The notes: generated by a model from the sequence alone, not told the origin. DNA of 64,000 nt from Trileptium ribeirensis (GCA_030248225.1 JASANE010029289.1:1-64000); one strand, 5' to 3'; shown: positions 11,907-23,671, counted from the stretch's first letter. Program-made: numbers and translations.

Positions 11907-13200
11907 TAACTTCTGCCGTATCCCAAGGTAGCATTCTCGGAGCCCTCTTGTTTCTCGTATATATTAACGATCTTCATCCTTGTTTTGAGCACGTAAAATC
12001 TCAGTTGTTTGCTGGTGACGTTAAACTGCATATAAATATTGCAAATAGCGCCGATGATACCGCCACAACATATCCTAAAAATGCACTTAACTCTTTAGTA
12101 ACTTGGGCAGATCCGCGGCAACTTTCTATTTCTGTCCCTAAATGTAATATTTTGCACTTGGGCAAAAATAACCCCAATTTCCTTTACAACATTGGTGGAT
12201 CTGAAATTCCTTCTGTTTCCCAATTTAATGACTTAGGTGTTACGATAAGCAGTGATTTAAAATGCGAAACTCACTATAATATCATTGTCGCTAAAGCGTA
12301 TAGAGTAATTAACATGTTATTTCGCTGTTTTTCAAATAGTGATCAGGAATCAATAAGGACGTCCTATTTGTCATACGTCCGCCCAATTATAGAATATTGT
12401 AGCCAAGTCTGGTCATCGTGCTATTTGTTGGAAATTAACAAGCTAGATAAGGTTCAGCGGTATTTCACACGTAGATTAGCCGATAGAATGAGAATTCAGG
12501 AAACGCCTTATTTTTGAAGATTGGCGTGTTTTCGATTAGAACCTCTGGAGCTATATCGCTTGAAACGCGACCTAATCTTGATATGTAAATGTATCAACAA
12601 TGAAATTAATTGCTGCGAAAACTTGTTTGTAATGTCCGGTAACACAAATACGCGCTGCCATCGGAAAAAGCTGCTCAAGCCAAAGTTTCGCGCTAACTCG
12701 TTAAAACATAGCTTCGCAGTTAGAACAGTTCATGTATGGATCAAGTTACCCAGTTTTGTTGGTTCTGAACACTTAGTCGAAATCACAGGACTCTATAAAA
12801 TTTAAAAACCCCTGAACATGCATAATTTAAATCAATTCTTGCAATTCAAAAGAAACCTTTAGGAATAAAAGTGATATTTACTCCTTGCAACGTGTTTGTC
12901 CTCACGATAAATTGTATTCCCATCTCATCAGCTAGATATAAGATGAAATCCCTTTCTGGCTGTAAACCAGTTTATTAACCTTTGCTGTGCACGTTTAACT
13001 TTGTTTATAAATATATCGTTTATTGTACATATATTTTTGTTAACTAGTAAACGGGCAGCTGGTGATTCATTGCCTAAGTTTCAAGCTCGCTATGACGGCC
13101 TTAACACCCGATGTAAACCTCATTACGCTGTCTTTACCAGTTACTAATATGCGTTTGGTTAATAAACGATTTTGTTTATTTGTTTGTTTGATAATAATAA
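11907..13200 (+). mobile_element. LINE retrotransposon, 3' segment
   Basis: Continuation of the LINE after the inserted transposon. It covers the second half of RT, a C-terminal domain, a 3' untranslated region, and a tail GATAATAATAATAATAG near 13190. The A/T-rich microsatellite tail fits the 3' end of a non-LTR element. Confidence 0.85.
11910..12805 (+). pseudogene. LINE ORF2 pseudogene, C-terminal RT
   Basis: It reads TSAVSQGSILGALLFLVYIN, the RT motif SQGSxLGPLLFxxYINDL. The catalytic box appears as LFAGD, where F/YADD is expected, so one catalytic Asp is lost. Then KCNILHLGKNN, DLGVTISSDLK and SYVRPIIEYCSQVW. An in-frame TGA (12515-12517) precedes RLACFRLEPLELYRLKRDL. Confidence 0.85.
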
Positions 13201-15050
13201 TAATAGTTATGTGCTTTACCCGCTATTGAAGTTATTTCGCTCATAACAATGTATTTGACCTATAATGTGTATTACATCATAATTATATATCACTGTCTGT
13301 TAGAGAAACACATCTATTACATATATATCTTAGAATAACCAAATCAAATATACGTCACCATCCTGAGGGATAGTAGTGAAAAATAGAACACGTATAATAA
13401 TAAATATTTGAATTTAATATAAAGGTATGAAGGTAGAAGTACTGCATCATCAAAATGTATGAAGGTACGACACTTAATCATTTGTGGTCGTGTGACGAAG
13501 AGGACCTTTATTTATTTGATTATTCCTACTAATCTGACTTTATTACCTTACACTTATTTGATAAGTGGGAAAAGCATTATGAGAAAATCTAGACGTTGGC
13601 GTCATCCTTGTTATTAGCATTTGTTTGTTTACTACAAGTTTCTGTGTATTTATATGTTAGCATATGTTTGTGTGAAGTGAAATTATTTACATGCGGGTGT
13701 TGTAAGTGATTAAGCTTTGATGATTTATTGTACGGTTTTGAATGATTACAGTGTATAATGTTTTGACAGTGGCGTATTTATGTGTATCAGGCATCACGTT
13801 CAGGCCGTTGTAAATTGTAAATGTACCAGCATTATAAGCTTAAAAATATAATTTGTATAAATGTGGCGGTAACTAGCTGTGGGAGATGACGAGCCAAAAT
13901 TGGATTTTGATGCCAAATGCCATTGGGCACGCTATTGATTATACATACCAAATTTGGCCTCAATCGGCCCACCGGTTAAGGAGTTACGGACCTCATGCCC
14001 TCGATAATTTATGGCAATAGTAATTTTATTAATTCCTGGAATTATTAAGATTAAGAGAGTTTAAAATAATATAAAATTTTACAATTTGTGTGCCAGGGCT
14101 ATAGTTTAGGTATCTATCGGATTTGAGTGTAAGGCCTAGGTGCCTTAACCATTACACTTACATTAGCGGATATGTAAGTGTGTTTCTTCTGGATTTTCCA
14201 AAATTTGTTATTAAAATTTAAGTTTGAGAGAGAATTTCGTAATTCCAAGAATTTCTCGGTCTTAAATGTGTAAAACAATGGTTAAAGAATCTTCTAGGTT
14301 TCTGGTCCGGGATAAAAGTTTATTCAAGCTCTCGCGCTAAGCTTAGGCAGCTCAGTTTTGCAATCGATGATCAAACAAGTTGACGCAACCGGAAAAGTTT
14401 AGCAATCGGTGTACTTGTAATTGCTGTTTATAACGTAAGTATATGTTTATATAATTTGTTCTATGATATATTTTGCGGTGTAATAAATGATTGGGTGAAC
14501 CTATATCTACTTACAAACACATTTATGAGGAGGTTCCACCGCCACAGAATATTGGATAAATCGAGGATTCGGGAAACATCATATACCCACACGCAATAAA
14601 CCAAGCACGTACGTTGTAATTCGAGTTTAGTTCACTGTGCAGTCTCTAAGCCCTGATAACTCTAAACTGTAGATAGGACTCACGCGGGGTACAGTCGTTT
14701 TAGGTTTATTTTCGACAATGAGGTAAGGATGTAATTCCATGGTTCTCCGGGACATTAGCCACGTCCTAGTTTCTTCTCTTGCGAGGCTACTAGCTGTCAG
14801 GATGCTTGACGCCAAGAGATAGAATGATAATCGTCGGTAGCTTGTATGCTTACTTTTATCTGATTGGCTGTTGACATCTCGAGAGCTGATGCCTTCGTAA
14901 GAAATCTAGGGATAGCCAAATCCCCCATAGAGCATTGGGTAGTACATCCCGATATCTTCTGGACGGGGTGTGGGTTAGACGAAAACCGACCACATCATCA
15001 TATGTGTTTGAGCAAAGACAACTGTCATACTCATCTGCCAAAATGTTACG
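13201..15050. other. no gene recognised
   Basis: AT-rich DNA with no convincing coding frame. At 13870-14000 a phrase about the text CCAAATTTGGCCTCAATCGG is complex-looking but not coding. Confidence 0.45.
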
Positions 15051-15505
15051 AACTCTTGATAGTATTAAGAGAGCAAAATAGAAGAGTGTGTCGCTTCCCA
15101 GTGCTCTAAACCGTGTTTGATGACACGAGTGTTTTCGGCCTGACCTCATATTTTGATGTGGGGTTCTATCATGCACAGCTCCCCATGCAGTTTCAGAAGG
15201 GAGGATAGCTTGCGTCCCACCTGTTTAAGGGTGTATGTCAGACCCCAGTTTTAGGGTGGCGGGGTGGGATGAACAGTCGTGATCGGTTCATCCGAACCCC
15301 TAAACCTGGGAAGCCGTAGCATACCACCCTAAACCTGGGAGTTCAAACTGTCCCCCAACAAACACTGGAGCGAAGTCTGTCTATTATGACACCCCCGAAA
15401 TATTAAGTCTGGCCGAAAACGCCCGTCATCAAACACTGGTTCACATTAGAGCGCTAGCAAGTGATATACTCTTCTCTTTTTGACCCTTGGTTGATAGTAC
15501 TAACG
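15051..15505. mobile_element. foldback element, about 455 bp
   Basis: The arms pair as inverted repeats: GTGTTTGATGACACGAGTGTTTTCGGCC (from 15113) against the reverse complement of GGCCGAAAACGCCCGTCATCAAACAC (to 15437). The pairing extends outward through AGAAGAGTG and TTGATAGTA. Inner arms contain CCAGTTTTAGGGTGG / CCACCCTAAACCTGGG. No coding capacity. Confidence 0.7.
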
Positions 15506-15530
15506 ACGTAATGATATTGAACGATAAAGG

Positions 15531-15808
15531 TAGTTTTTGCTAGCGCCATATCAAGAGCACATTAGCCGTTCAAACGTTTATTTTCACTGAACGTAATGTA
15601 TTTCAGAAAAGTGAATTCTTTCAAGATCAAAGAGTTATTGTAAAACAAATAGGTCTCCAGTCGTTAGTTTTTGCTAGCACCATATCAATCTCACCTATAA
15701 CATTAGCCGTTCAAACGTTTATTTTCACTGAACGTAATGTATTTCAGAAAAGTGAATTCTTTCAAGATCAAAGAGTTATTGTAAAACAAATAGGTCTCCA
15801 GTCGTTTA
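15531..15808. repeat. tandem duplication, 134-144 bp x 2
   Basis: TAGTTTTTGCTAGC(G/A)CCATATCAA begins at 15531 and again at 15665. The units are almost identical through TAGGTCTCCAGTCG. The second copy has about 10 extra bases after CATATCAA. Confidence 0.95.
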
Positions 15809-16470
15809 GATGGTATATACAATTTTGACCGTTAATTCTCAACTATCGGGTAAGCCTTTTAGTGCACTAAATCCGAGAAATTGCGTAATTTTTGCACCCA
15901 ATCTACAGCTTTATAAAAAATAAGGATAATCCATCTATTTTGCAGCAAAGATATTGTCTCCTAGTAGTGCGTTTTACTACTTTTAACTATTTCTAACCTG
16001 AAGCTATGACAACGACAATCCAAATGAATTTCCATAATGCTTTTCTGTGTTATATCTTGTCGGGGTTAATAAATGTTGGGTTAACTTGTCTTGTTAATTT
16101 TGTTTTGTTTGTACTTATTTGGGTTTTAAACTAATATTAAATAAAGTAGACATTTTATGGTAGTAGGGAATTCGCCAACCGAGGCGTTTGGTATGTAGGT
16201 AGGTGTAGTTCTCAAATATGGGTTTTTGCCGCATATCTAAAATGTAACTGGCGATGCTAAGCTTGGTTTTGAAAAACACTCAATATTCATGGGCGTACTC
16301 TGATAACGCAGTATATGTATGTAGCAGGAAGGCATACAAGTCATGCATAGATGTGTACAGTCTGACCTCGGCAAGGTTTCTCGTTTAGTGTCTTAAATTA
16401 TTTCGACATTGCAAATGCACAAAACTGCCAATGTAACAAAGACAGTTTAGTTGGCCAAGGAAGCGAGAAC
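15809..16470. other. no gene recognised
   Basis: Mixed-composition DNA with no frame or repeat that I could assign. Confidence 0.4.
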
Positions 16471-16659
16471 ATGCAAGACACTCTAAATCTGAATAAACAA
16501 GCGGTACAATTAATACAACGATGTTCTATGTTACGATTGACAGAAAACTCGCGTAAAATGCGCGATCAAGCGAAACACTATGCATCACTCTCAAGAGCTT
16601 TAACACGTTCACGACAATTAGTTGAAATGTTAATTCATCTGAACCGACAATATGCATAA
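16471..16659 (+). CDS. small open frame of unknown nature
   Basis: 62 codons beginning with the context GAACATGC. The product is helical and basic (LTENSRKMRDQAKHYASLSR, SRQLVEMLIHLNRQYA), with varied third positions that look more coding than its neighbours. No family recognised. It sits 90 bp before the palindromes of the piggyBac relic, so it could belong to that element or to an unseen gene. Low confidence. Confidence 0.25.
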   Translation: MQDTLNLNKQAVQLIQRCSMLRLTENSRKMRDQAKHYASLSRALTRSRQLVEMLIHLNRQYA

Positions 16660-16746
16660 CATTCCTGCGAAGTGTCTTAGACCCATATTGTTAACATATA
16701 TGTACATTCCGCTTACTAGAATTTCAAATGGCATAGTTGGAACACT

Positions 16747-16858
16747 GTTACCCACCGGTGGGTAACAATTGTCTGAGCAAGTCACATAAGTTTTTACAGT
16801 ATGCCTGCCAAAGTTACCCAGCCGTTACCCATTAGTATGTTACCCACATGTGGGTAAC
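16747..16858. repeat. two 20-bp palindromes at the left of a piggyBac relic
   Basis: GTTACCCACCGGTGGGTAAC at 16747-16766 and GTTACCCACATGTGGGTAAC at 16839-16858 are both perfect palindromes. Half-site GTTACCC also occurs at 16813 and 16824. They are probably transposase-binding repeats of the element whose coding region starts at 17008. Confidence 0.75.
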
Positions 16859-17007
16859 GATGTCCGGTAGGGCAGTACGATCTTATAATCACATTTAGAA
16901 AATAGATTATACTTTCGCGTTTATGTATAACAATCATTTATTTACCTATAATTTATTATTTCAGACATATCTCATACGTACATAGTATATATTTCGACAT
17001 AATAGCA

Positions 17008-17800
17008 GTGATGGATAGTGAGTATGAAAGCTCTGACGATAACGGTATTGAACAACATTGTGCAATGAGTTCAAGCAAATTTAAAATAAATATTTTTGAA
17101 TCGACTGACGATGAATCCAGCTATGAACATGAAAGTGTTAAGGAATCGTCCGATGATAGCGAGCATAGTGACAACAGCTCTTCATCTGATAGCGATGCCG
17201 ATGGAGACCAACGTCCCGTGGAAGAGGAAGAAACACCGGAATACAACCAGAAAACGATTTGGGCAGACATAGAAGTCTCGACAACACTACCCCGATTCGA
17301 TGGCAAATCAGGAATTCAAATAGACATCGAAGGCAGCGGGACTGGGAAGAAATTGCTTCCAATCGATTGCTTCAAGACTTTAGTGGATGATGAGATTATT
17401 GAGTTATTGGTGCGAGAATCTAATGGTTATGCGAGTGACTATCGCGCACAACTTACTTTCTCTAAACAAAACAATTTCGACAAGACTTGGCGGCCAACAA
17501 ATTCCGAGGAAATGTATAAGTTTCTGGGATGCCTAGCTTATATGGGGTTGGACGACTACCCACTATGCGTGACTATTGGTCGAAAAAGACACTGTATCAA
17601 ATGCCCATGCTTCCAAATGTTATGCCTCGAGTGAGATTCGAAAAATTGCTGAAATTTTTCCATTTTTCACATGACGACTTCAAGGCGAAGGACGACAAAC
17701 TGTACAGAATTGAACCGCTCATCAATGCTTTGGTGCAAAAGTACCAAGAATCGTATTGGCCTGACGAGTCGTACATATTCAGCAGTGAGCCTTTTGAAAT
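17008..17800 (+). pseudogene. piggyBac-type transposase, N-terminal half, frameshifted and truncated
   Basis: ATG at 17008. The first ~75 residues are an acidic D/E/S-rich tail (EYESSDDNGIEQ, SSSSDSDADGD). The transposase domain follows: KKLLPIDCFKTLVDDEIIEL, then NSEEMYKFLGCLAYMGL. Near 17553 a one-base frameshift moves the frame to VGRLPTMRDYWS, PRVRFEKLLKFFHFS and LVQKYQESYWPDES. Similarity ends around 17790, before the first catalytic Asp. DNA after that is unrelated, so about two thirds of the protein is missing. Confidence 0.9.
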
Positions 17801-18066
17801 CTTTTTTATTTTTTGGCTGTTTACCCATTCCGCGGCGCACAACAAATTTCTTTCCACAGGCTTTAAGCATTTGCATAATATCATGGCTAGTAAGGTGAGT
17901 CCTATTTTGTTGCCGACCATGTGAACCCGAGTTTGTCGACGCAATAACAGGAGACAACTCGTCGGCAAAAGATCTTGGAAGCTACGATAGCTTGTTACAT
18001 TTTGACTTGATGCTGTAACTTCAACTTCGGAACCCAGCACTGTGACAGCGCTGGGATGAGCAGGAG

Positions 18067-18537
18067 TCAAGGTCGCGTATGTTTGTTGGTCTTGTGACGA
18101 GCCACAGGCTGAGTCGCCATGTGGGCATGATTCATCAATGCCCTGGCCGTAAACTTCTTGTTGTGTAAAGGGCCGCCAGCCATAACTCTCGCTCCCCAAA
18201 TCATGTCACATCTCTTCCTTTGTTGATGCCGCTGTGATGAGCATGGTGTTGATGTCATGGGCAGATCCACAGACTCGCGGCGCTCCGAACTTGTGTCACC
18301 GCCTGGAATGAAATTACCAGGCCCTGGGCTCACCATATTGATCCTGCCTTGGATGAAATTACTAGTCACTGCGTGTGCGATATCATTACCGCCGCCAAGA
18401 GAATCCATGTTGGAAGCAGCGACCTCCTCATGCTGCTGAACAGCATCCGACGTCGAAAACGCTTCGTCTGAGACAGCACTGGGATTGAATGGAAATATAC
18501 CGCAAGCCTGAAATCCCGAAGTAGCATTGGTAGCCGA
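18067..18537 (-). pseudogene. pogo/Tigger-like DDE transposase, C-terminal fragment
   Basis: The minus strand has an open frame of about 157 codons with no start. It contains TSGFQACGIFPFNPSAVSDE, the typical end of the DDE domain in pogo/Tigger transposases (GFRxxGIxPFNPxxxxxxxF). A low-complexity linker follows, then a basic tail (RKRCDMIWGARVMAGG). A TAG lies just before the motif. The catalytic part was not found upstream, so this is a remnant. Confidence 0.65.
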
Positions 18538-19883
18538 CTAGTTTGAAGCGTTTGAAAAAATTTACCTACGTCTTTTATTCCCAATCTAGCGAAACATTGA
18601 TAGCAGATGAGATGCGCTATGCCTTCAGCGCTTGAATGAAGATAAGAATTATGCACATGAATGATGTTGTGGTTTTCTATCTAATTCTAGCCTTTTTGAT
18701 CGATAGGTTCAGGTTATGACACAAAATAAAAGTTCTCCTTAAAGTAAAAGACTATGTTAACACGATAAGCACTAGAGATCGTCAAAATTATATAGGCTAA
18801 TAATATGGTTACTATCGTTATAGCAAACAGTCAAGAGCAGTTGTTATATCCGTTGGGTTTACCCTAGGTCACTGCAAGCATCAATTCATCCTATTTTATA
18901 ATATCCTTTATGCGTTGCACAAAAACTGCAGTGATTAGAGCCAGCACGACGACACTGTAAGCTAATGTTTAGTAGAATTAATATACCCAAATATCCTTGC
19001 CCTGCAACTTGTAGATAGTGTCCGTATTAGGAATCCTATGTCTATAATAGGAATCCAAAAGTACAACTGGTGTTCATATTAGGAATCCCTACGAAACTTT
19101 TGGAAAAATTTAAATTTTGTGAAATAACTCAATAACTTCAGCGATTACACCATTAAAATCTATGGTTCACTAGCTTTCGAATAAGCTATAATTTCCCTAT
19201 GGATGGCCACTGGGAATTAAAATTCCCTAAACCAAAAAAATAAACCTCACACCTACGAATCTATGTTTTTAGAAAGCGACATCAGAATGCTATTAGTAAC
19301 ATGTCTATAACTTAACGAAAACAAAACTTATCTAAACAGAACTTGCGCTGTGGGCGCAAAAAATAGCCAGCTACGTTATATTAAAAAGTCGTGCAAAAAG
19401 ACGCATTTTCTAAATCGTTCCGTACGGATGAATGCGAAAGTTGTCCATATTAGGCGCCTGTCCATATTTGGCGTACTTCCCCTACCTTTCAACTCGGTTT
19501 GATGACAGAAATCTACGGTCGTGTAGTTTATTGAAATCTACGCCACCGTTAAAAAGTTATGAGGACCCAAGTAACAGTGTATACCAGTACGTCATAACGT
19601 TAGAAAAAGAACAGCTTAGAGCGGGGCATAGCCAGAGGGTGGGCGGGGAGCCGCCCCTGAATCCAAAGTGACCGGTGAAAATTTTGGTAACGTCCCCTTA
19701 TGTTTGGATTTTTCCGAGTTGATGAGATTTGACAATCATACACTTATGATAACGAGTATGCCATTACTTATAGCAGTTACAAATGTGCACTGGACACTGA
19801 TATATAAGATGTAGCGATAAAACACTTTGCAAAAAATTTTATCCGCCCCCCCAATCGAAATGTGTCGTTACGCCACCGGCTTA
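18538..19883. other. repeat debris, no gene recognised
   Basis: It includes a fragment (about 19485-19575) that is the reverse complement of the inner arm of the foldback family at 26204-26838 (shared TTTCAATAAACTACAC and CATCAA(A/G)CCGAGT). The rest is unassigned. Confidence 0.45.
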
Positions 19884-19965
19884 GAGCGGAGGTTCGGGGC
19901 GGCAGTCATCCGATTTAGGCTTACGCTTAGTGTATGTCTCATATAAGAACCTTAGCTTAGGCTAA
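19884..19965. repeat. inverted repeat flanking the piggyBac element, left
   Basis: Its reverse complement matches 23822-23910: GGTTCTTATATGAGACATACACTAAGC against GGTCCTTATCTGAGACACACACTAAGC, and GCCCCGAACCTCCGC against GCCCCGAACCATCCGC. The pair encloses the piggyBac element at 20433-23671. Confidence 0.65.
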
Positions 19966-19999
19966 GACTAAGGCTTAATATATCGAGAATGGCATGGCC

Positions 20000-20310
20000 T
20001 GCATTTTATTTCCGACCCTCAGAGTACTTGGACCCTCATAACTTTCTAAAGGTGGCGTACATGTCTATAAACTGCCCACCAGTAGATTCGTCTCATCAAG
20101 CCGAGTCGAACGGTGCCCAATATAAAACTATATTCCGAAGAAAAAACTTTTGGGTTCCCATTGGGACCTAAAAAATCGAACAAAATTGTCATGGATGTGG
20201 GTAAAATAAGCATTTTCTGAACTGGTTTATCGAACTGAGTAGGATTTGGCAAAATCTAACCTGTATCTTCAAAATTGACGAAATTCCGGCAGAAAGGGAT
20301 AATGGAAAAG
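20000..20310. repeat. single arm of the foldback family
   Basis: It shares CTCATCAAGCCGAGTCGAA, TATTCCGAAGAAAAAA, GGGTAAAAT and ATTTTCTGAAC with the right arm at 26560-26838. It is probably a truncated copy. Confidence 0.7.
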
Positions 20311-20432
20311 ACCCCAATAGTGGTCCCTATCGCTAGTATGATTCCATGAACAAAGGAGCCCAAGTAATCCTGAGGGGCGTAAATAAACTGTGCGCCATAT
20401 AGTTCTCGATATATTAACACCTTCACTATAAT

Positions 20433-20685
20433 GTAGCCCACCGGTGGGCTACGCCTTAATTTTCCAAACACAACGTTGCCCACCGGTGGGCTACGGTACC
20501 TTTAATTTAATGTAGTAATACGGAAAATTGCCTGTGTCAATATCGCTGAAAATTACGTATTGTCTGTGAAATCGATCAGAGTTTATAGTGTAAGGCGGCG
20601 TTGCCCACCGGTGGGTTACATTTGTCTACAAGTGAGGCGAAAGATATGGTAATTTTAGCATAGTCGTAGCCCACCGGTGGGCTAC
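20433..20685. repeat. four 20-bp palindromes, left end of the piggyBac element
   Basis: GTAGCCCACCGGTGGGCTAC at 20433-20452 and 20666-20685 (perfect), GTTGCCCACCGGTGGGCTAC at 20475-20494, GTTGCCCACCGGTGGGTTAC at 20600-20619. Confidence 0.9.
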
Positions 20686-21148
20686 TTTGTCTTTAAAAAC
20701 GCATTTGTTAATTGGTTGATATCGGTATTTTATTGAAACAAATAATAGTTCTTAGAAAATATTAACAAATATGACAGTGTGACAATATGACACATGAGCT
20801 TTGTTTTAATTTCGAATTTCAGTGTACTTTGCGCCAAAATAGTCTGATTTTAAATGTCATTTTGGCTGAATTTCTACGAATTCTAACAAGAAATATCGCA
20901 TTTCATTTTATAGTATACATTGCCCCAAAATAGACTCGTCCAAAACGTCATTTCTCTAAACTTTCTCAAAATTTTTGGCGAATCCTATCAAATAATGTAG
21001 TTTTCTTTTAAAACTTTTGCATATATTCCGTGTTCCATAAACTAATGTAGCATTGAAGAGTCAAATAATGATGTGTATATAGTTACGATTCAATGTATAA
21101 AAGAAGTCTGCACCACCAGACAACAAGTCTGTTCTGCCAACTTGGGCT

Positions 21149-22878
21149 TTATTCGGTGTCCGGTACTGTATGGCTGTTAAAACAGTCCATGCACATGTGA
21201 GGTTTCTCTGGACAATCTGTGCAATATGTTTTCACTTTGGGCGTCTTATTCAGTGCAATTTTCCTGGGTTTATTTGCATATTCCTTTCGATATTTCTGGT
21301 AGCATAGCTTACAGTGACGTCGAGCATCTCTTGCGGTCCCACTCTTTTCACCAATTTTGTGTCCTACGACCGCTTTAAAAATCTTCTCCATGCTCTGTCA
21401 CGTTCGAATCTTTCCAGATTTGTCGACCATTGTTGGTGCTCGGGAAGGTTCGCGATATTTTGGCCTCGGACCGCGTTGAATATCTTCCGTATGTGAACCA
21501 GTAATCAACGAAAGGACGTTACTCTCAAGAAACTTGAGCATAGGCGGATTATTGGCTAATTCGCCGAAGAGAACATACGCATTAACGACACACGTTGCAC
21601 AAATCAGACTTATCCCTACCTTCTTGTACCACTTTAGCGACCTACGCAATTCATTGTGATAATAGCTGATTTTGTCAGAAACATCGACGCCTTTTTTGAC
21701 AACATTGTAATCGGTTACCAATTTGGGCTTCATTACTGGTTCATCCCGCCGCATTTTGCCGGTGTCGATCACAGCATCGATATGATCCGGCCTAGTTGAA
21801 CACATTAGGACCTCACGACGGTCTTTCCATTTCACCACTCGGATATCTCCACCGTATTCCTCGTCGCTCAATGTGAACATAACTGACGTCTGCAAGCCGA
21901 AGGCCTCGTCCTTCCCAATTTTGCGATCAACGACTTTTTTCGGAGTGCCCTTGTGGTTTTTCCGCAGAGTTCCACACATATAGGTATTCCTGCCCAGAAG
22001 CTACTTGCCAAGTTCGACATTAGTATAGAAATTGTCCATGAAATAGCTTCTACCTTCATCCAGCAAATCTTCAGCTAGCTCCAAAGCCACATCCTTCGCG
22101 TTTCCGGTACCCGCACCGCTGTATATCTTGAGATTCCATGTATAACCGTTTAGTGCGCACATTTTATAGACCTTGATACCGTACTTATTAGCCTTCCCCG
22201 GCACATATTGTCGAAACCGCAGGCGTCCTCACCAGGCAATTATGCTCTCATCAATGACGAACTCTTCACCAGGAACATAAGCTTCCGTGAAAGATTCCGT
22301 CAGTAACGTTACTAGCGGCGCAACCTTCTTCAGACGGTCGTCGTCACTGGCTTCGTTGTAGGAGAAATGAAGAAACTTCAGAATACGCTCGAAACGTTGT
22401 CGCGACATTATCTTGCATATTTGCGAATTTCCAAAATAATAGCTTTTTGACCAATAATGCTTGATGGTCGGGAGCCTAACTACGCCCATGTAAAGCAGAA
22501 TTCCCAGAAATTTGCGCATTTCAGCCCTGTCGATGTCCGACCACCAGCGCGACATTTTACGGCGTTTTTCTGGCTCTAATTGCGCACAAACTTGGGCACC
22601 GAATCGGTTTGATTCCACAACTAATAGATTGGCGACGTCGTCATTCAAAAAACATTTAGGCAATCGATGGGCAATACCTTCCCGTTTTCACCACTGCCCG
22701 ACACTTCGACTTGCAAGCCATTTCTCCCTTCGAATTGCTGTTTGGCTGCTGAAGCTGAGGTTTGAGACCACTGAACTCGGTACGCAATTGGCTGAAATAA
22801 AAATTTTGGGAAACTCCAGATATAATATCTTTTGAGCGAACGTAGTACATGGCTATGCACAACTTTTGAACATTTCAC
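21149..22878 (-). pseudogene. piggyBac transposase pseudogene, complete catalytic core
   Basis: The frame runs from VSGSGENGKVLPIDCLNVF through DRAEMRKFLGILLYMGVVRL, PGEEFVIDESIIAW (first catalytic Asp), YFMDNFYTN (second Asp) and VKKGVDVSDKISYY (third Asp). It ends in a C-terminal cysteine domain CKLC...CTDC...CMDC...H. It is broken by one frameshift in a T run near 22650 and three stops in the same frame: TGA at 22229-22231, TAG near 21998, TGA near 21395. Apart from these the core is intact, suggesting fairly recent death. Confidence 0.92.
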
Positions 22879-23277
22879 AAGCTATGTAGAAACACGTGAA
22901 CACAGTCTTCGACAAAAAAGAATCACGAAACCCGCTATCCCTGTTTCAGTACCACCAGGCTTCAGTGATACACAATGCTCCTCACAACTAAAATAAAAGT
23001 CAAAAGTTAGACTAGGCTTTCAATGCCTAAGAAAGCAATTGTTTACCATAAAACTATTTTCGATATTATCAAGGAACAAAAATAGCATACATGAGTGGAA
23101 TCGCCTCTAATTATTATCATAGCCCTAGTTTAGACGTTTCCAGTCAGCCGTAATTTGGCCACCATTCGCTGGTGCTAATAAAAAGGAGCTGTCAATCTAC
23201 AGAAAAATATACTTTTTCAATCGAAGGTTAAGGCTCATTTTTGCTTTTGAAAAAGCTAAAATGATTTTAGCCGTTTC

Positions 23278-23448
23278 TTAGCGACAAATGCTAACTTCTT
23301 CCATCTCTGTTGCTTCGTCATCTGCCGTTTCTTCTCCACTTCCAGTAGCCGATTCGTTATCGCTAGAAGAATCTTCGATAGGTCCGTCATAATCCGAATC
23401 CTCTTCAGATTCTATACCCATATCACGAAATTTGGAACTTCCGGGCAT
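23278..23448 (-). CDS. acidic N-terminal exon of the piggyBac transposase
   Basis: 56 codons from ATG to TAA, very acidic (ESEEDSDYDGPIEDSSSDNE, then GEETADDEATEMEE), like the N-terminal tails of piggyBac transposases. It may be joined to the core by an intron from GAA/gttagc to the acceptor TTTATTTCAG near 22797. A simple interrupted frame is the alternative. Confidence 0.5.
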   Translation of the reverse strand: MPGSSKFRDMGIESEEDSDYDGPIEDSSSDNESATGSGEETADDEATEMEEVSICR

Positions 23449-23562
23449 AGCGCCGGCACGCTATCGCCGGTATTATCACTCATTATTATTTATAATCACT
23501 ATACAACGATCTAAAAAATAATATTTTCATGTCCGATTGATCTTGTCTATGGCTCAAACATT

Positions 23563-23671
23563 GTAGCCCACCAGTGGGCTACAGATGAAGATGGGCTACA
23601 TTGTCTGTGGCAAAGTCATGGTACGGGTACGGCGCATTTAATAGACAATGCGTAGCCCACCGGTGGGCAAC
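23563..23671. repeat. palindromes, right end of the piggyBac element
   Basis: GTAGCCCACCAGTGGGCTAC at 23563-23582, a half site TGGGCTAC at 23592, and GTAGCCCACCGGTGGGCAAC at 23652-23671. Confidence 0.9.

Larger units (their letters stand above)
20433..23671 (-). mobile_element. piggyBac-like element, nearly full length, dead
   Basis: A piggyBac transposase pseudogene lies between clusters of 20-bp palindromes with core CCCACCGGTGGG. They are at 20433, 20475, 20600 and 20666 on one side and 23563 and 23652 on the other. I could not fix the exact ends or a TTAA duplication, so the span is the minimum between outer palindromes. Confidence 0.75.
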
